From: Naegleria lovaniensis
Lineage: Eukaryota; Heterolobosea; Eutetramitea; Acrasida; Naegleriidae
Assembly: GCF_003324165.1 (NCBI RefSeq)
Contig: NW_025407827.1
Span: 1-64,000, forward strand
Direction: 5' to 3'
Length of the DNA: 64,000 nt
Both the position numbers and the translations under genes were made by a program. The notes below the pieces were generated by a model. That model saw nothing but the letters and a program-made list of their open reading frames with translations. It was not told where the DNA came from and did no database searches. Shown here one piece after another: positions 31,770 to 42,354 of the stretch. Position 1 is the stretch's first letter. Each line of letters begins with the position of its first letter.

Positions 31770-34328
31770 TTAAGGTTTTCGAGTGGTGTGTTTGAGGATT
31801 TGCTTTTTGACTTTTTTAGGAGTCTTGTTTTGACGTTTTTCGCGATTTTGTTGCTTGACAAGTTGTTTCCATTCTTTTCGATCTTGTTTAAAGCTCGTGT
31901 CATTGGGATCCACATGTTGATCAAGATGTGGAGATGAAGAGGCAGATGCGTCACATGTATTTTTGTCGTTACTTTCATCATTGTCATTTTCGTCATCTTG
32001 TTCCTCTTCTTCTGGTAATGGCTTTCCAGTAATTTCATACATTTCTTGTGCGGTTAAACCATAAGGAATATTAGTGGAAGCAGTTAAATTATCGTTAATT
32101 CCAGTCACACTCTTGTAGAAGAATACGTCATCCGTGTCGACTGCTGATTGATGATCGAGTGGATCCTCAATTTCAATAAGTGCTCTAGGTATAAAAACTT
32201 GCTTGAAAATTTCAGCTTGGACTTGTTCTTGCTCATTGAGAACGGGTGGACGTTTTTCAATTTTGGAAAACATCTTGTCCAAATAGCCATCAATGATTTC
32301 TTCACTAATATTGACATCGGTAACAAAATCAAACAGCTCCTTAGTGGTCAAAATATCATTCAGTCCTAGTCCTTTTCGTTCGAAAAAGTTCTTAATGTTT
32401 TCACAGTCTTTACGCAAGAATTCGAGTGCATGAGGATGATCGTGCTCCACGCTCTGTGACACATCAATATAGTATGGAATACCTTTGTAGAGAAGAATGT
32501 TATACTCACTAAGGTCAGCATGAATAAGTTTGGCCTTATGATACATGGTTCGCATTGTTTTGATGATATCCAAATAGAGAGGTTTGAGTTTGGAATTTGG
32601 AATGTTTGCCTCTTTCAATCGAGGAGCACATCTTCCGCCCTTTCCAATAAATTCCATAATGAGTATGTGCTGTTTGAGAGCAATGACTTTGGGCACTCGA
32701 ATACCAACTTCATCCATACGTCTTAAATTACGAAGTTCCTTCTCTGCCCATACAGAAACCATCTTTCTTGGATTGCTTTTACAATAGCCATGTTTAAATC
32801 TTCTATCACCAGTCACATAACGATCTCGATCACGAAACTCCAAAACACTTGTTTTGTAAATTTTGATTGCAAGATCAGTTCTCATCATGTCGTCATCATC
32901 ATTGTTACTACATGTATGGGGTGATGCCTCTTCTCCCTGAGAGGTGGTTGATGTATTCATGGAGGCTCCAGGAATATTCTCAATCACATTTCCTTCATAT
33001 GGTTGACCTGCAGTGGCATGATACACATTGGCCTCTTTTCCAGTGCTGCAACATCCATTAATGGAGTCAAGAGTACCATTATTTCTAAACTTGTAGAGCA
33101 TCATTCGAGTCTTCTTGTCCATAACTCCTTCGACAGTAGCTCTATCTTCCATCTTGTTGCCTTCCTTAATCTTTTTTTCAATTTGTTTTCTTTCACTGGT
33201 GTAGATGGCACTTCTCACATGTGAAGGGATGACCACACGATTGATATTGTTTTCTAAATATTGCTTTTTAGGGAGACGACCACCAGAATTGTCCTTTTTC
33301 TTTTCAAACGAGTGGGAGCTACCGTCAAGACTCGAAGAATTCCCATTATTGGATTTTGAATGGGCACTCGAATTTCTTCGCTTAATATTTACAGGTATTG
33401 AGGTTCCTTCTTCTTCAAGACTCTTACTACATGCTGCTGCTGTTGATTGACGAGATGAAGAATCTTGTTCAGAACCAACACAATACGACTCGTCTTGTTC
33501 TCGGTCATTGTCACCAATATCATCCTCCATATGATCGAAAAAGTCCTCGTCATAACTATTTTCAGTGTCCAAGTCCTCGTCTTCTTCGTCATCTTCATCA
33601 AAATCACCATTCATCATGGCATACAATGAATCATCATCGCCACACAATTCATAATCATCAAACAACATGTTACAAGCTCCTCCCACAACTCCACTATAAG
33701 TACTATTTCTCCGAGTGGTTGATTGTGGTTGATTATTGGGATTCTTACGAATATAACTCTCATCTTCAACGACCATGACTTTCAATTGATTCGCTCGGGT
33801 ACATCTCTGTTGTAAATCAAAGCCAGAATTTCCTCCTATTTGAATACCTCCTCCAGGATGAACCGATACACGCATGGGATGATAGTTATTATATTCCCGA
33901 TTGGCGCAATGAGAAGCAAACGCATAATCTTCTTCTTCTTGTAAAGCGAGAGCTAAACGGAGATCTGCTTCTAACGTGGATTCACCGGAAACTTCATCAG
34001 CAAGATCTAAATGATTACTCGTCGTATGGTGATGATGAGGATGATCGAATTGTCCAACAAGTTGATGAGTCTTTTCAGCATTCCATTCCGTATGAAAAGT
34101 CATCATGTCTTTTGCAACCGATTGTTTTAGATGATTATTGACTGAATGATCATTATTCATTATTGATGGATCATGTTGTTCCGCACTAATACTATTTGGT
34201 CGTGTGCTTGTTTCATCATGTTCCAACCAGCCTTCGGAAATTAACAACTCAGTTTCTGCAATCATTTGATCTTGAAATTGAGCAAGAGAAAGTGTAATCT
34301 TTCCTCCGTGTGCCTTCTTCCTTCCCAT
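31770..34328 (-). CDS. RIOK1: RIO1-family atypical protein kinase
   Basis: 852 residues, single exon. The N-terminal ~340 residues are acidic and low complexity (DEDDEEDEDLDTEN). The kinase core includes the RIO1 signature STGKEANVY starting at 428, LAIKIYKTSVLEFRDRDRYV (catalytic Lys), the hinge ILIMEFIG, the catalytic loop LIHADLSEYNIL near 600-611 and the metal-binding YYIDVSQSVEHDHP near 617-630. All key residues are present. RIO1 releases late pre-40S assembly factors in the cytoplasm, so this is a ribosome-biogenesis gene. The C-terminal tail is basic (RKEWKQLVKQQNREKRQNK), as in other RIO1 proteins. It is longer than yeast or human RIO1 because of the N-terminal expansion. Confidence 0.95.
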   Translation of the reverse strand: MGRKKAHGGKITLSLAQFQDQMIAETELLISEGWLEHDETSTRPNSISAEQHDPSIMNNDHSVNNHLKQSVAKDMMTFHTEWNAEKTHQLVGQFDHPHHHHTTSNHLDLADEVSGESTLEADLRLALALQEEEDYAFASHCANREYNNYHPMRVSVHPGGGIQIGGNSGFDLQQRCTRANQLKVMVVEDESYIRKNPNNQPQSTTRRNSTYSGVVGGACNMLFDDYELCGDDDSLYAMMNGDFDEDDEEDEDLDTENSYDEDFFDHMEDDIGDNDREQDESYCVGSEQDSSSRQSTAAACSKSLEEEGTSIPVNIKRRNSSAHSKSNNGNSSSLDGSSHSFEKKKDNSGGRLPKKQYLENNINRVVIPSHVRSAIYTSERKQIEKKIKEGNKMEDRATVEGVMDKKTRMMLYKFRNNGTLDSINGCCSTGKEANVYHATAGQPYEGNVIENIPGASMNTSTTSQGEEASPHTCSNNDDDDMMRTDLAIKIYKTSVLEFRDRDRYVTGDRRFKHGYCKSNPRKMVSVWAEKELRNLRRMDEVGIRVPKVIALKQHILIMEFIGKGGRCAPRLKEANIPNSKLKPLYLDIIKTMRTMYHKAKLIHADLSEYNILLYKGIPYYIDVSQSVEHDHPHALEFLRKDCENIKNFFERKGLGLNDILTTKELFDFVTDVNISEEIIDGYLDKMFSKIEKRPPVLNEQEQVQAEIFKQVFIPRALIEIEDPLDHQSAVDTDDVFFYKSVTGINDNLTASTNIPYGLTAQEMYEITGKPLPEEEEQDDENDNDESNDKNTCDASASSSPHLDQHVDPNDTSFKQDRKEWKQLVKQQNREKRQNKTPKKVKKQILKHTTRKP

Positions 34329-35036
34329 GATGAGATTTAGAGCCTTTGAATATAAAGTTTACTAAATATAAAAAGCTAATTAATAGTAAAAAAACGTTCC
34401 ACTCCGAAAGGCTGTGGTAGTTGTCCTATTTTTTCAATTCTGCACTTGAACCCAAGCTTCCTGGTGTTTAATCAAACAGTTTTAAGAGGGTTCTTCTCGA
34501 GATTGAATGCAGGATAATGGATCTTTTTTAAATAGATTCGACTTTTTTGAAATTGATTTTTAGTGCACCATTATTTTTTTTGTTTTTGTAAAGAGTTTCG
34601 ACACTTTACAAAAACAAAGTCACACAAAATCTTGACGAAATTTATAAGTGACACACAAGGGCCTAGACGCAGTCAACACACCAACTTTGGCTCGAGTTAA
34701 ACCATCGTGTGTCCTTTTTTTTGTAAGTTATCCCCTTCGCTTTAAATGATGAAATAATAAAAAATTCCTTAACGTGACTGATTGAATTTTGGAACTAAAT
34801 TTCAAATGTGCCACACAATCGTTTTGTTTATCAGTTCCTCCATCAATTTGTTAGAAGAAATTTTGGTCATTCAAAAAGGTTATTGTGCAAGAAGCGGAAA
34901 ATAATTATTTTCTGCGTTTTATAATCAGACAACAATTCTTTACGAAATAACTTTGCCATTTTGGCTCGAGTTAAACCTCCGTGTGTCATTTTAATGTTGT
35001 AAAGATCTCAATAATTGAACATTTTACAAACAAAAA
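34329..35036. promoter_or_regulatory. Divergent intergenic region with a 28-bp direct repeat
   Basis: 708 bp between the RIO1 and nucleoside hydrolase start codons; no gene seen. A 28-bp sequence starting TTTGGCTCGAGTTAAACC occurs at 34686-34713 and 34960-34987 in the same orientation with two mismatches, 274 bp apart; the second copy ends 49 bp before the hydrolase ATG. T-rich and A-rich runs surround both copies. Confidence 0.55.
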
Positions 35037-36449
35037 ATGGGACAAAACAATCAACAATTTTCATCATTAAATAACAATAACACCAATCATCAAAATTCGC
35101 ACAATACCCATTCCAATCCATTTACAGAACGCATTTCTGAAATTAAGAATCGTTTGAATGATTTCAATGATGAATCCTTGGACAATATTCTAAAGGCTCA
35201 ACAACATCCATATGATGGAACTCGGATCCGGGGATATGAAAATTCCAATAACAACCAGGATCATCATCATTTCCTTGTTCCAAATCATGACGATAAAGTA
35301 TCAACTCAAAACTCTTCGGAACTCGTCGTTCATCATCTCATTTTCGATACGGATATTGCGTCGGATATTGATGATTCATTGGCTCTTCTTTCATTATTGC
35401 ATTTACCTCGAGAATGTGTTCGTATTGTTGGAGTTACTACAGTGTATGGACATGTTGAAATTCGATCCGCAGTCTCTCGAAAAATCATTCAAGCTCATGA
35501 ACAGGATTTGAATTTCAAGTTGGACATTCCAGTCGTAACAGGTTCTAATTATCCAATGAATGAACCTGTTGTGTTACCTTGTTGGCATTCTGAAACCGAA
35601 GGAATTGGTTTATTCTCAGATGATGAAATTCAAGAATTGAAAAATCAACGCAATTGTTTTCTCGATCGTCATGAATTGGAAAAAGTCTATTCGAAACAAG
35701 CAGCTGAATTTATTGTGGAAAAGGCACAAGAATTGAATGGAAATTTAACCATTGTGTCATTGGGAGGATTGACCAATGTAGCAATGGCTCTGAAACTGAA
35801 TCCTCATTTACCCGAGCTTGTGAACAAGTTGGTCTATATGGGAGGTGGTGTTGTTCCTGTGGATCATGATCTTCCTCAAATCTTTGAAAGAGGAAAAGAA
35901 TATCATTGTCATTCATGTCACAATATAAGACAAGACCAATATGCAGCAGCAATGGTTTTCTCAGCTGGATTTAACTTCTTCTGTGTGGGTCACACCGTAA
36001 CTCATAGTATTTGGTTTGAGGGTCCAATCGTCGATGAAATGAGAAGTCTTTCGTTTCATAGAGGATCAAATCCCTACGCCAACGATCAAATCATTGAGGA
36101 ATATCAACCTAATTATTTACGAGCGAGTCACGTGGTTGGCACGTTATTGGATGTTTGGCTTAAACATCGAACATGTGTTTTTCACACACCCATAAAGGGA
36201 ACTTGTCCTCATGATGCTCTGACAACGTACGAAGCCATCTTTACAGAACGATTTTTAAATTATGTGAGAGGACATTTTGTGGTCAATGAACAAGATGGTC
36301 GAACTTGTTTCTTGTATGATCCCAATGGAAATGCTCATATTGCTATTTCATGGAAGGATGGAATGGTGGATCACATGATGGATTTATTACAGGAAACCAT
36401 GTTCAAGTCATTGAATTCGATGGATGATTTAAAGAAATTTGGACTGTAA
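35037..36449 (+). CDS. Inosine-uridine nucleoside hydrolase family protein
   Basis: 470 residues, single exon. It is a predicted purine/pyrimidine nucleoside N-ribohydrolase that splits nucleosides to base and ribose for salvage. The family's N-terminal calcium-binding signature is present as DTDIASDIDD at 104-113, followed by VRIVGVTTVYGHVE. Also seen are LTIVSLGGLTNVAMAL, YMGGG, and an AAMVFSAGF block. The ~95-residue N-terminus is Asn/His-rich and absent from bacterial members (~310 residues), and the tail is also longer. The ATG follows TTTTACAAACAAAAAA. It is transcribed divergently from RIO1. Confidence 0.88.
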   Translation: MGQNNQQFSSLNNNNTNHQNSHNTHSNPFTERISEIKNRLNDFNDESLDNILKAQQHPYDGTRIRGYENSNNNQDHHHFLVPNHDDKVSTQNSSELVVHHLIFDTDIASDIDDSLALLSLLHLPRECVRIVGVTTVYGHVEIRSAVSRKIIQAHEQDLNFKLDIPVVTGSNYPMNEPVVLPCWHSETEGIGLFSDDEIQELKNQRNCFLDRHELEKVYSKQAAEFIVEKAQELNGNLTIVSLGGLTNVAMALKLNPHLPELVNKLVYMGGGVVPVDHDLPQIFERGKEYHCHSCHNIRQDQYAAAMVFSAGFNFFCVGHTVTHSIWFEGPIVDEMRSLSFHRGSNPYANDQIIEEYQPNYLRASHVVGTLLDVWLKHRTCVFHTPIKGTCPHDALTTYEAIFTERFLNYVRGHFVVNEQDGRTCFLYDPNGNAHIAISWKDGMVDHMMDLLQETMFKSLNSMDDLKKFGL

Positions 36450-37109
36450 TTTGGTCAATGGCCATGCTTGTTTCAATATCCATGTGTGTGACGACGATTG
36501 AATCTCCCCATTTTGAATGAATTCAAATTAATAGGGAATTATGGAATCTCATTTCAATCAAATACTGTGAATCGATCAATGTTATTGTGAAGGACATACC
36601 AAACGATTCTTTGAGTCATTCTATCTACAAACATCATTCATGGAGATATGATTGTAAATGTTCGGGTAATAGGTTCAATTTTTGAATGACTCAGTATGAC
36701 TGTCATTGATGTCACTTGAAAGATGTTTTTTCCGATTGTAATTCATGTTGTGCTACTGCACTCTCCAAAATTGGTACCAAACGCCGACCTCTATCATACC
36801 ATAACTGTCTCGAGAGGGATTCACTCTCTGAGAGATTTCGCCAAATTCTGTATTGAGAGATGCAAGGTTAGTGTTGAGCAATGAAGAGAGATTTCAACAA
36901 TGATGCCATCATTCTGTCTATTCTGTCACTAGAGTGATGTATGGCTGGACAACCTCAAAAAAAAAACAATCCATTCTAGTAATTGAGACTACCTTTTTCT
37001 CTACTAGAACTTTGCACACTGTTGTAAAACAGATTCATATTCTCAGAGAGATTTTGATTACTAACAGTATCTACAGTTGTATTATTATTGATTACTGACA
37101 GTAGATCAC
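36450..37109. other. Intergenic region, no gene seen
   Basis: 660 bp between the nucleoside hydrolase stop and the receptor start, both on the plus strand. Only short chance frames are present. CTCGAGAGGGATTCACTCTC near 36812 is a weak imperfect palindrome. Confidence 0.4.
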
Positions 37110-39953
37110 ATGACAGCACGCACGAAAATACATCCTCAAGAGACCACCACTCAGAAAGATCAAGACGCATACGAAAACTCTCCTTACAACACTCTCACTT
37201 CAAGCCATTCCTTATCTTCTTCGAATGTGTCCACAAATTCCAACCTTTCATTCTTTCGTTCCATCAAATGTTGTCTCATTCTCCTCATTTCAAGTCTCAT
37301 CTTGTTAAGTGTTGTGGTTTTATCTGCGACTTGGTTGAGTTCCTTTGCTCCAACTGTTTTTCGATTGAGTAGTTCAGAACGAGATGGTGAATTTAAGAGT
37401 ATTATTCATTATGCAGAGCAGACGTTGAGAGAAGTGGCAATTGCGAATGAAGCAGTGAAACAACAATTGGTTGGGGATCGCTTTTCCATGTATGATTATG
37501 AAAATTCTGAAAGAAAGATGTATAGTGCTTATAAGGTTAGTTGTTCTTCTCAGTGTGAAACATTTTTGAAATATTTTAAATATTATTGAAATAACTATGA
37601 TCAACTATTATTACAACTATTCTAATCAAATGATATCATGACATGGGTAATATAACCACCTATATCTTGAAATACATTTTCCATAGAGTGGTTTGAGATA
37701 TCAAGATGGAATTACCATTTCTGGTTATGTTGGCGATCCTCTCAATTATTGTTTTGGAGTTATTTTATGGACAGATACCATGCCTGCCACTTTTAACATT
37801 ACACCAGACATTCAAACCGTTTACTATTGTCACAATTCTTCCTACTATGATTATTGTCATCGAAGTTCCACACCCGATGAAACAATGGCCACTTATGACT
37901 TGTCTGTGATTATTGACACGTGTGAAAAACATCCGAACGAACAGGCATATACCTTGAGTTATGGATCGATTGCAATGCCACAATATGTGTTTATTACCAT
38001 TTTGAATTGTGTTGTGGATCGAAATCAATTGTTACCCTCTCATAATTTTTCGTATTATTATGCTGTGGATTTAACAGTAGATACTATTAGTAGCTTTTTG
38101 AAGAGTCGTACGAAATCTATTCCAAATTCGAAAGGTTTTATTGTTGAGACTGAAACAGAATTCTTGATTGCTGGTAAGTACATTTTTTTTGTAAAAATTT
38201 TACTTAATAAGGGAAATGTTGGAATAGTTGACAGCGAGGTGGTCATTACCGAATATGCCGCTGATGGAAGTCTCAATAGAAAGACCACTGAAACCGTGGA
38301 CGATGCAGGCATTCAATCGATTGGAAAAATCATTCTCTCTTCGTATCAAAACAATTGGAAACAAATTCCATGCAATTCCATGATTGTTCTCACTTCCTCT
38401 TCCATGTACATTATGGTTGAGAGAATGTGTACCAAAAACTACATTGATTGGATCGTTGTCTTGGCCATGCCTCAATGGAATTACATTGGATCGACCATTA
38501 TTGCGATCATTGCTTCCATTTTTGGAAGTATTTTAATTGTCACTTTTGGAATTATTTTGGGAGTGTTTGTTTCATTGAAAATTGTGAAACCCTTCGAACA
38601 TTTAATTCAATTATTCGAGAGTGTGGCTCAAATGGATCTCGATAAAATTCAACTCAACGAACGAGGTGCCTTCTCTGAAGTGAAACAATTACAACAACAT
38701 TTCATGAATATGGTACAACGTATGAAATTATATCGAAGTTTCATTCCAGCTCACTTGTTGTCAGAAATTGAAAATTCTCAAAATGGAATCAACAATGAGG
38801 ACGATCAAGGAAACTTTCAAAAAAGTGAAAAAGATTCTGAAAAAGGACATTCTTCGAAAAGAAGATTTTCTGAAAGTGAAAAAAGTGATGGAGCATCGAG
38901 TTCGTCACGATCGATGGAATCTTCATCGTATCATCGAGTCGCATCGAAAAAGAATACTTCGAATGTGAACAAGTTTTCCTTATATATGGAACATCGAAGA
39001 GTGACCTTGTTAGAAATTCACTTGGATGGATTGAATGAGTGGATTCATATCATTAGTCCCAATGAGACGGTCATGTTATTAAGGTAAGTGGAAATTTTTT
39101 GTTCCATTTATAGTTAACATTCATTTGGATTTTTATAAAATTAGTGACGTTTTCGATCAAGTCAATAGTATTTCAAGAGCATCAGGAGGTCACATTTCCT
39201 CCATTGAAAATGATTCCATCATTATTGCCTTCAACGCTTCTTCTAATCAATCCAATCACGAAGAAAAAGCTTCACAAGTCGCTCGACAACTTCACGACAA
39301 ACTTCTCTCTGTCAAGTATATGAAATGGAAGAACCATGAACTTGTCAAAAAGAAACCTCAACTCTACGACAATATGACTTTCCGATTTGCAATACTTTGT
39401 CAAGAATGTTTTTGTGGAAATATTGGTTCGAATGATTTTAAGAATTTCACAATTATGAGTAGTTCGAAGAGTAATTTGGCATCCTTGATGGAAGTGTCGA
39501 AACGATTGGAAATTCCGATTGTGTGTTGTGAAAAAGTGAATGCTGCATGTTCCAAATCATTCCAAACGAGATTTGTGGACACGAAGAATTGTGTAGATGA
39601 TACCTACATCATGTCGGTGACATTGAATCATGAAGTACCTCCACAACACACAACCAAGGTTTATGAATTGGGAGGGTCATTGACTGTTTCACAAGGTACG
39701 TTTATCATTTTTCGATATCAGTTTTGTCTTAACATATGCTCTCTTGACCTGTGTGTCACTAACAGACGAGTGGATGTATGAATTGGCAGATCAACAAAAG
39801 AAGAACAAATGGAATTCCTATAATCAAGCATGTCAATTATACTTTGAAAAGGAGTATCCACGCGCTTTGGAGCTGTTCCAAGAATTTTATCAAAGTAACA
39901 CCAATGACAAGCCTGCAGAACACATGATTCGTTTGTGCGAGCAGTTGCATTAG
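37110..39953 (+). CDS. Transmembrane receptor with HAMP and degenerate nucleotide-cyclase domain (copy A, five exons)
   Basis: 835 residues. Exons are 37110-37535, 37687-38173, 38228-39083, 39145-39695 and 39766-39953 (introns 151, 54, 61 and 70 nt), each junction supported by alignment with the intronless paralogue at 53487-56186. Layout: short cytoplasmic N-terminus, membrane helix at ~54-80, large extracellular sensor with several Cys, second helix at ~386-418, HAMP linker (VSLKIVKPFEHLIQLFESV), a Ser/Lys-rich linker, a class III cyclase-like domain (VTLLEIHLDG to AACSK), and a TPR-like tail (ADQQKKNKWNSYNQACQLYF). The first metal-binding Asp is replaced by His (LEIHLDG), so cyclase activity is doubtful. 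Ligand and output are unknown. Confidence 0.82.
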
Positions 39954-40105
39954 CCCTCAAAAATTTAATAACCCTGATCTTTGTAATTATAAATAAATAA
40001 TTTTCAAATGATACTGTAGTTTGACCATTAGTCTGGCTCAAAAAAAATACACTCCAATTCGTACGAATTTTAACGCTCAAATAAACTCCGATTCATCCTA
40101 TGTAA

Positions 40106-42141
40106 TTAATGATAATTTGGAAATTCTGGCTTATCATATCCATGAGGTCTTGGCGGACACAAAAATTCATTCACCGTGTCTTGTATGGACACAACAGGCT
40201 TCAAATACTTGACTGGAATTTTGAAAGGTGTTTCTTCAAATTTGCCAAAATTTCCCAACATGATTTTTGGTATTTTCTTTAAAAGACCACCCAGAGTTTT
40301 GGTTGTCATTGCTAACATGTTATCATGGCATCGATAAGAAACACCAAAAGATTGAATCAATTCCTTCACAACCTCGTCTGGATACATTCCCAACTCTTGC
40401 AGCCAATCATTATATTTCGTCAATGAAGTGGTCATGTAATAAGATCCACCATATTTACAACGACGATACAATCCATCCAATGCCGCACATGCTCCCATCA
40501 CTCCACAACAATAATCCGAAATTGGCAATAAGGGAATGACTGGTTCCTCTAAACCAAGAGCTCTTCCTTGGGCCCAGGCCACTCCAGAAAAACAATCTGC
40601 AATTTGTTGCCATCCAGAACGATGTGACAGAGGACCTCCTGATCCATAACAATCCTCAGAAACATACACAATTCCATAACCACGAGATTGTACTAATTGG
40701 CTAACTCGATCAAAACCAAATCCTAATTTTTCCAATGCACCAGGTCGATATCCTTGTATCAGCACATCAGCTTCCATAATGAGAGATTCTACTTGTTTCT
40801 TTCCTTCCTCGGTTTTTAAATCGACAAAACATGAATGTTGTCCCACATTGTCCAACTGAAAGACACTGCCGTCTGGATTTTGAGGACCAATCACTTTGAG
40901 AACGTGAGCACCATATTCTGCCAAATTTCTACCAATAGCTGGAGCTGCAATGGCTCTTCCAAAGACCAATACTTTGACTCCTTCCAAAATTCTGTTCACA
41001 GTACTTTCATTATTGGGTGAAGATAATTCTGACTTGGTGTCAACATTTTGTGCAGCTACAACTAGACGACTCAAAGGTCTTGGCTTTTCAACCTGATCAA
41101 ATACCACCTTCTCGACCTCCCACAATGGTTTTTCATGAATAATTTTTCCATGCTCACTCGCCAGAAATTCCTCACGAGTCCAACATCGAGTTCCAGCTTG
41201 TTTATAGGTTTCATTCGCTGTCCATTCAATTTCATCAGAATTCCAATCGTTCCTAATGACCTGTGCAATTCTTTCATAGGCTTCTTGTTCTGTGAGAGTG
41301 GAAGAAGAAGCTGCAGCATTGTTCTGCTCTTCTCCAAGAAAAGGAGGAAGTTTCAACATTTCAAACGTTGGAGTTGCATTCAACGAGCCATGCAAATGAT
41401 AGTAATGACCATCCCGACATTGGTAAATATTGGTCGAGGCAAACCGCCAGACATTGCCAGGAGGAAACGTCGAATGATAATCCGTATTGGGGAGAGCCTT
41501 CATGATTGTAACGGGATCTTCTGCATAGGCCCATACCACTGTATTGAGATAGAGTAAGGCTCTATCTAAATTTACTGTAATGGGTTTATGAGTGGATTGT
41601 TGTTCTTCATGAGTCTTTTCAGAATAATAATTAATATGATGATTGCTGCTATTTTCAACGTTGGAAAAAGGTTCATCAAAAAACGTTCCGTTCCAATGAG
41701 ATGAGCCAAAGCACCTTCCATCGCTTTCAAAACACTCACTGCTTCATGCTGTTTAAAAGGGCATGGTAAAATCGGTTGGTCATGTCCAATCGGTGATTGG
41801 AATTGAACCCAATGTTTCAGAGTTTGAAAAAAGGCTTCGGGAAGACCTGATGGTAATTGATTTTTTAATTTTTCTTGTTGTTTGTCCAAAAACGAAGAAT
41901 TCTTTTCATTCCATGGATGATCCTCTTGATGAGGATACGCTTGGATGAGATTGGAGAGAATTTGTTGAATGTTTTGAATGAGAGAGGTCTTTTGGAGAGT
42001 GAATTCTGATTCTAATTCTTGAAGCATGCTGTCGTTTGTGTGTGAATTGTTTTTTAGTGTGTGTGAAAAACTTTTCAGAGAACGACGACATGTGATGATT
42101 GTGCGAAAGGTATTTGCCAATTGATTTTTGGAAATTGACAT
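40106..42141 (-). CDS. CoA-transferase family III (CaiB/BaiF) protein, one apparent frame break
   Basis: About 678 residues if the two open frames 42141-~41680 and ~41680-40106 are one protein. The N-terminal half begins with a Ser/Arg-rich, mitochondrial-presequence-like stretch and then PILPCPFKQHEAVSVLKAME. The second frame continues PITVNLDRALLYLNTVVW and contains the family core ILEGVKVLVFGRAIAAPAIG, YGAHVLKVIGPQN, DVLIQGYRPGALEKLGFG and CCGVMGACAALDGLYRR. Family III enzymes move CoA between carboxylic acids. The frames differ by one base at the A6 run 41678-41683 (T6 on the coding strand); restoring one base gives total length divisible by three and a smooth reading. A 110-nt intron with a poor donor (GTTTTT) is the alternative. 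The two-domain length resembles fungal members. Confidence 0.75.
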
Positions 42142-42354
42142 TGGTTTTGGAATTTGAGAGCAATAAAAGAAATGTGTTTCTTTGGTGTGTCCAAATAGGC
42201 CATGTGAATTTTACAACAAGCCAGGCCTTGTTATTTGCAAGTATTACTATAAGGTAGAGTCAACAATGTTTTGAAATCAACAATATTCTGATAATCCATT
42301 TGATGTTTAAACTTTTACAATAATTTATTAATACTCCAAAACAAGGTTCAAAAA

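Noticed and set aside
38174-38227. Treating KYIFFVKILL as part of the receptor
   Set aside because: The paralogue lacks it and the segment has consensus splice sites.
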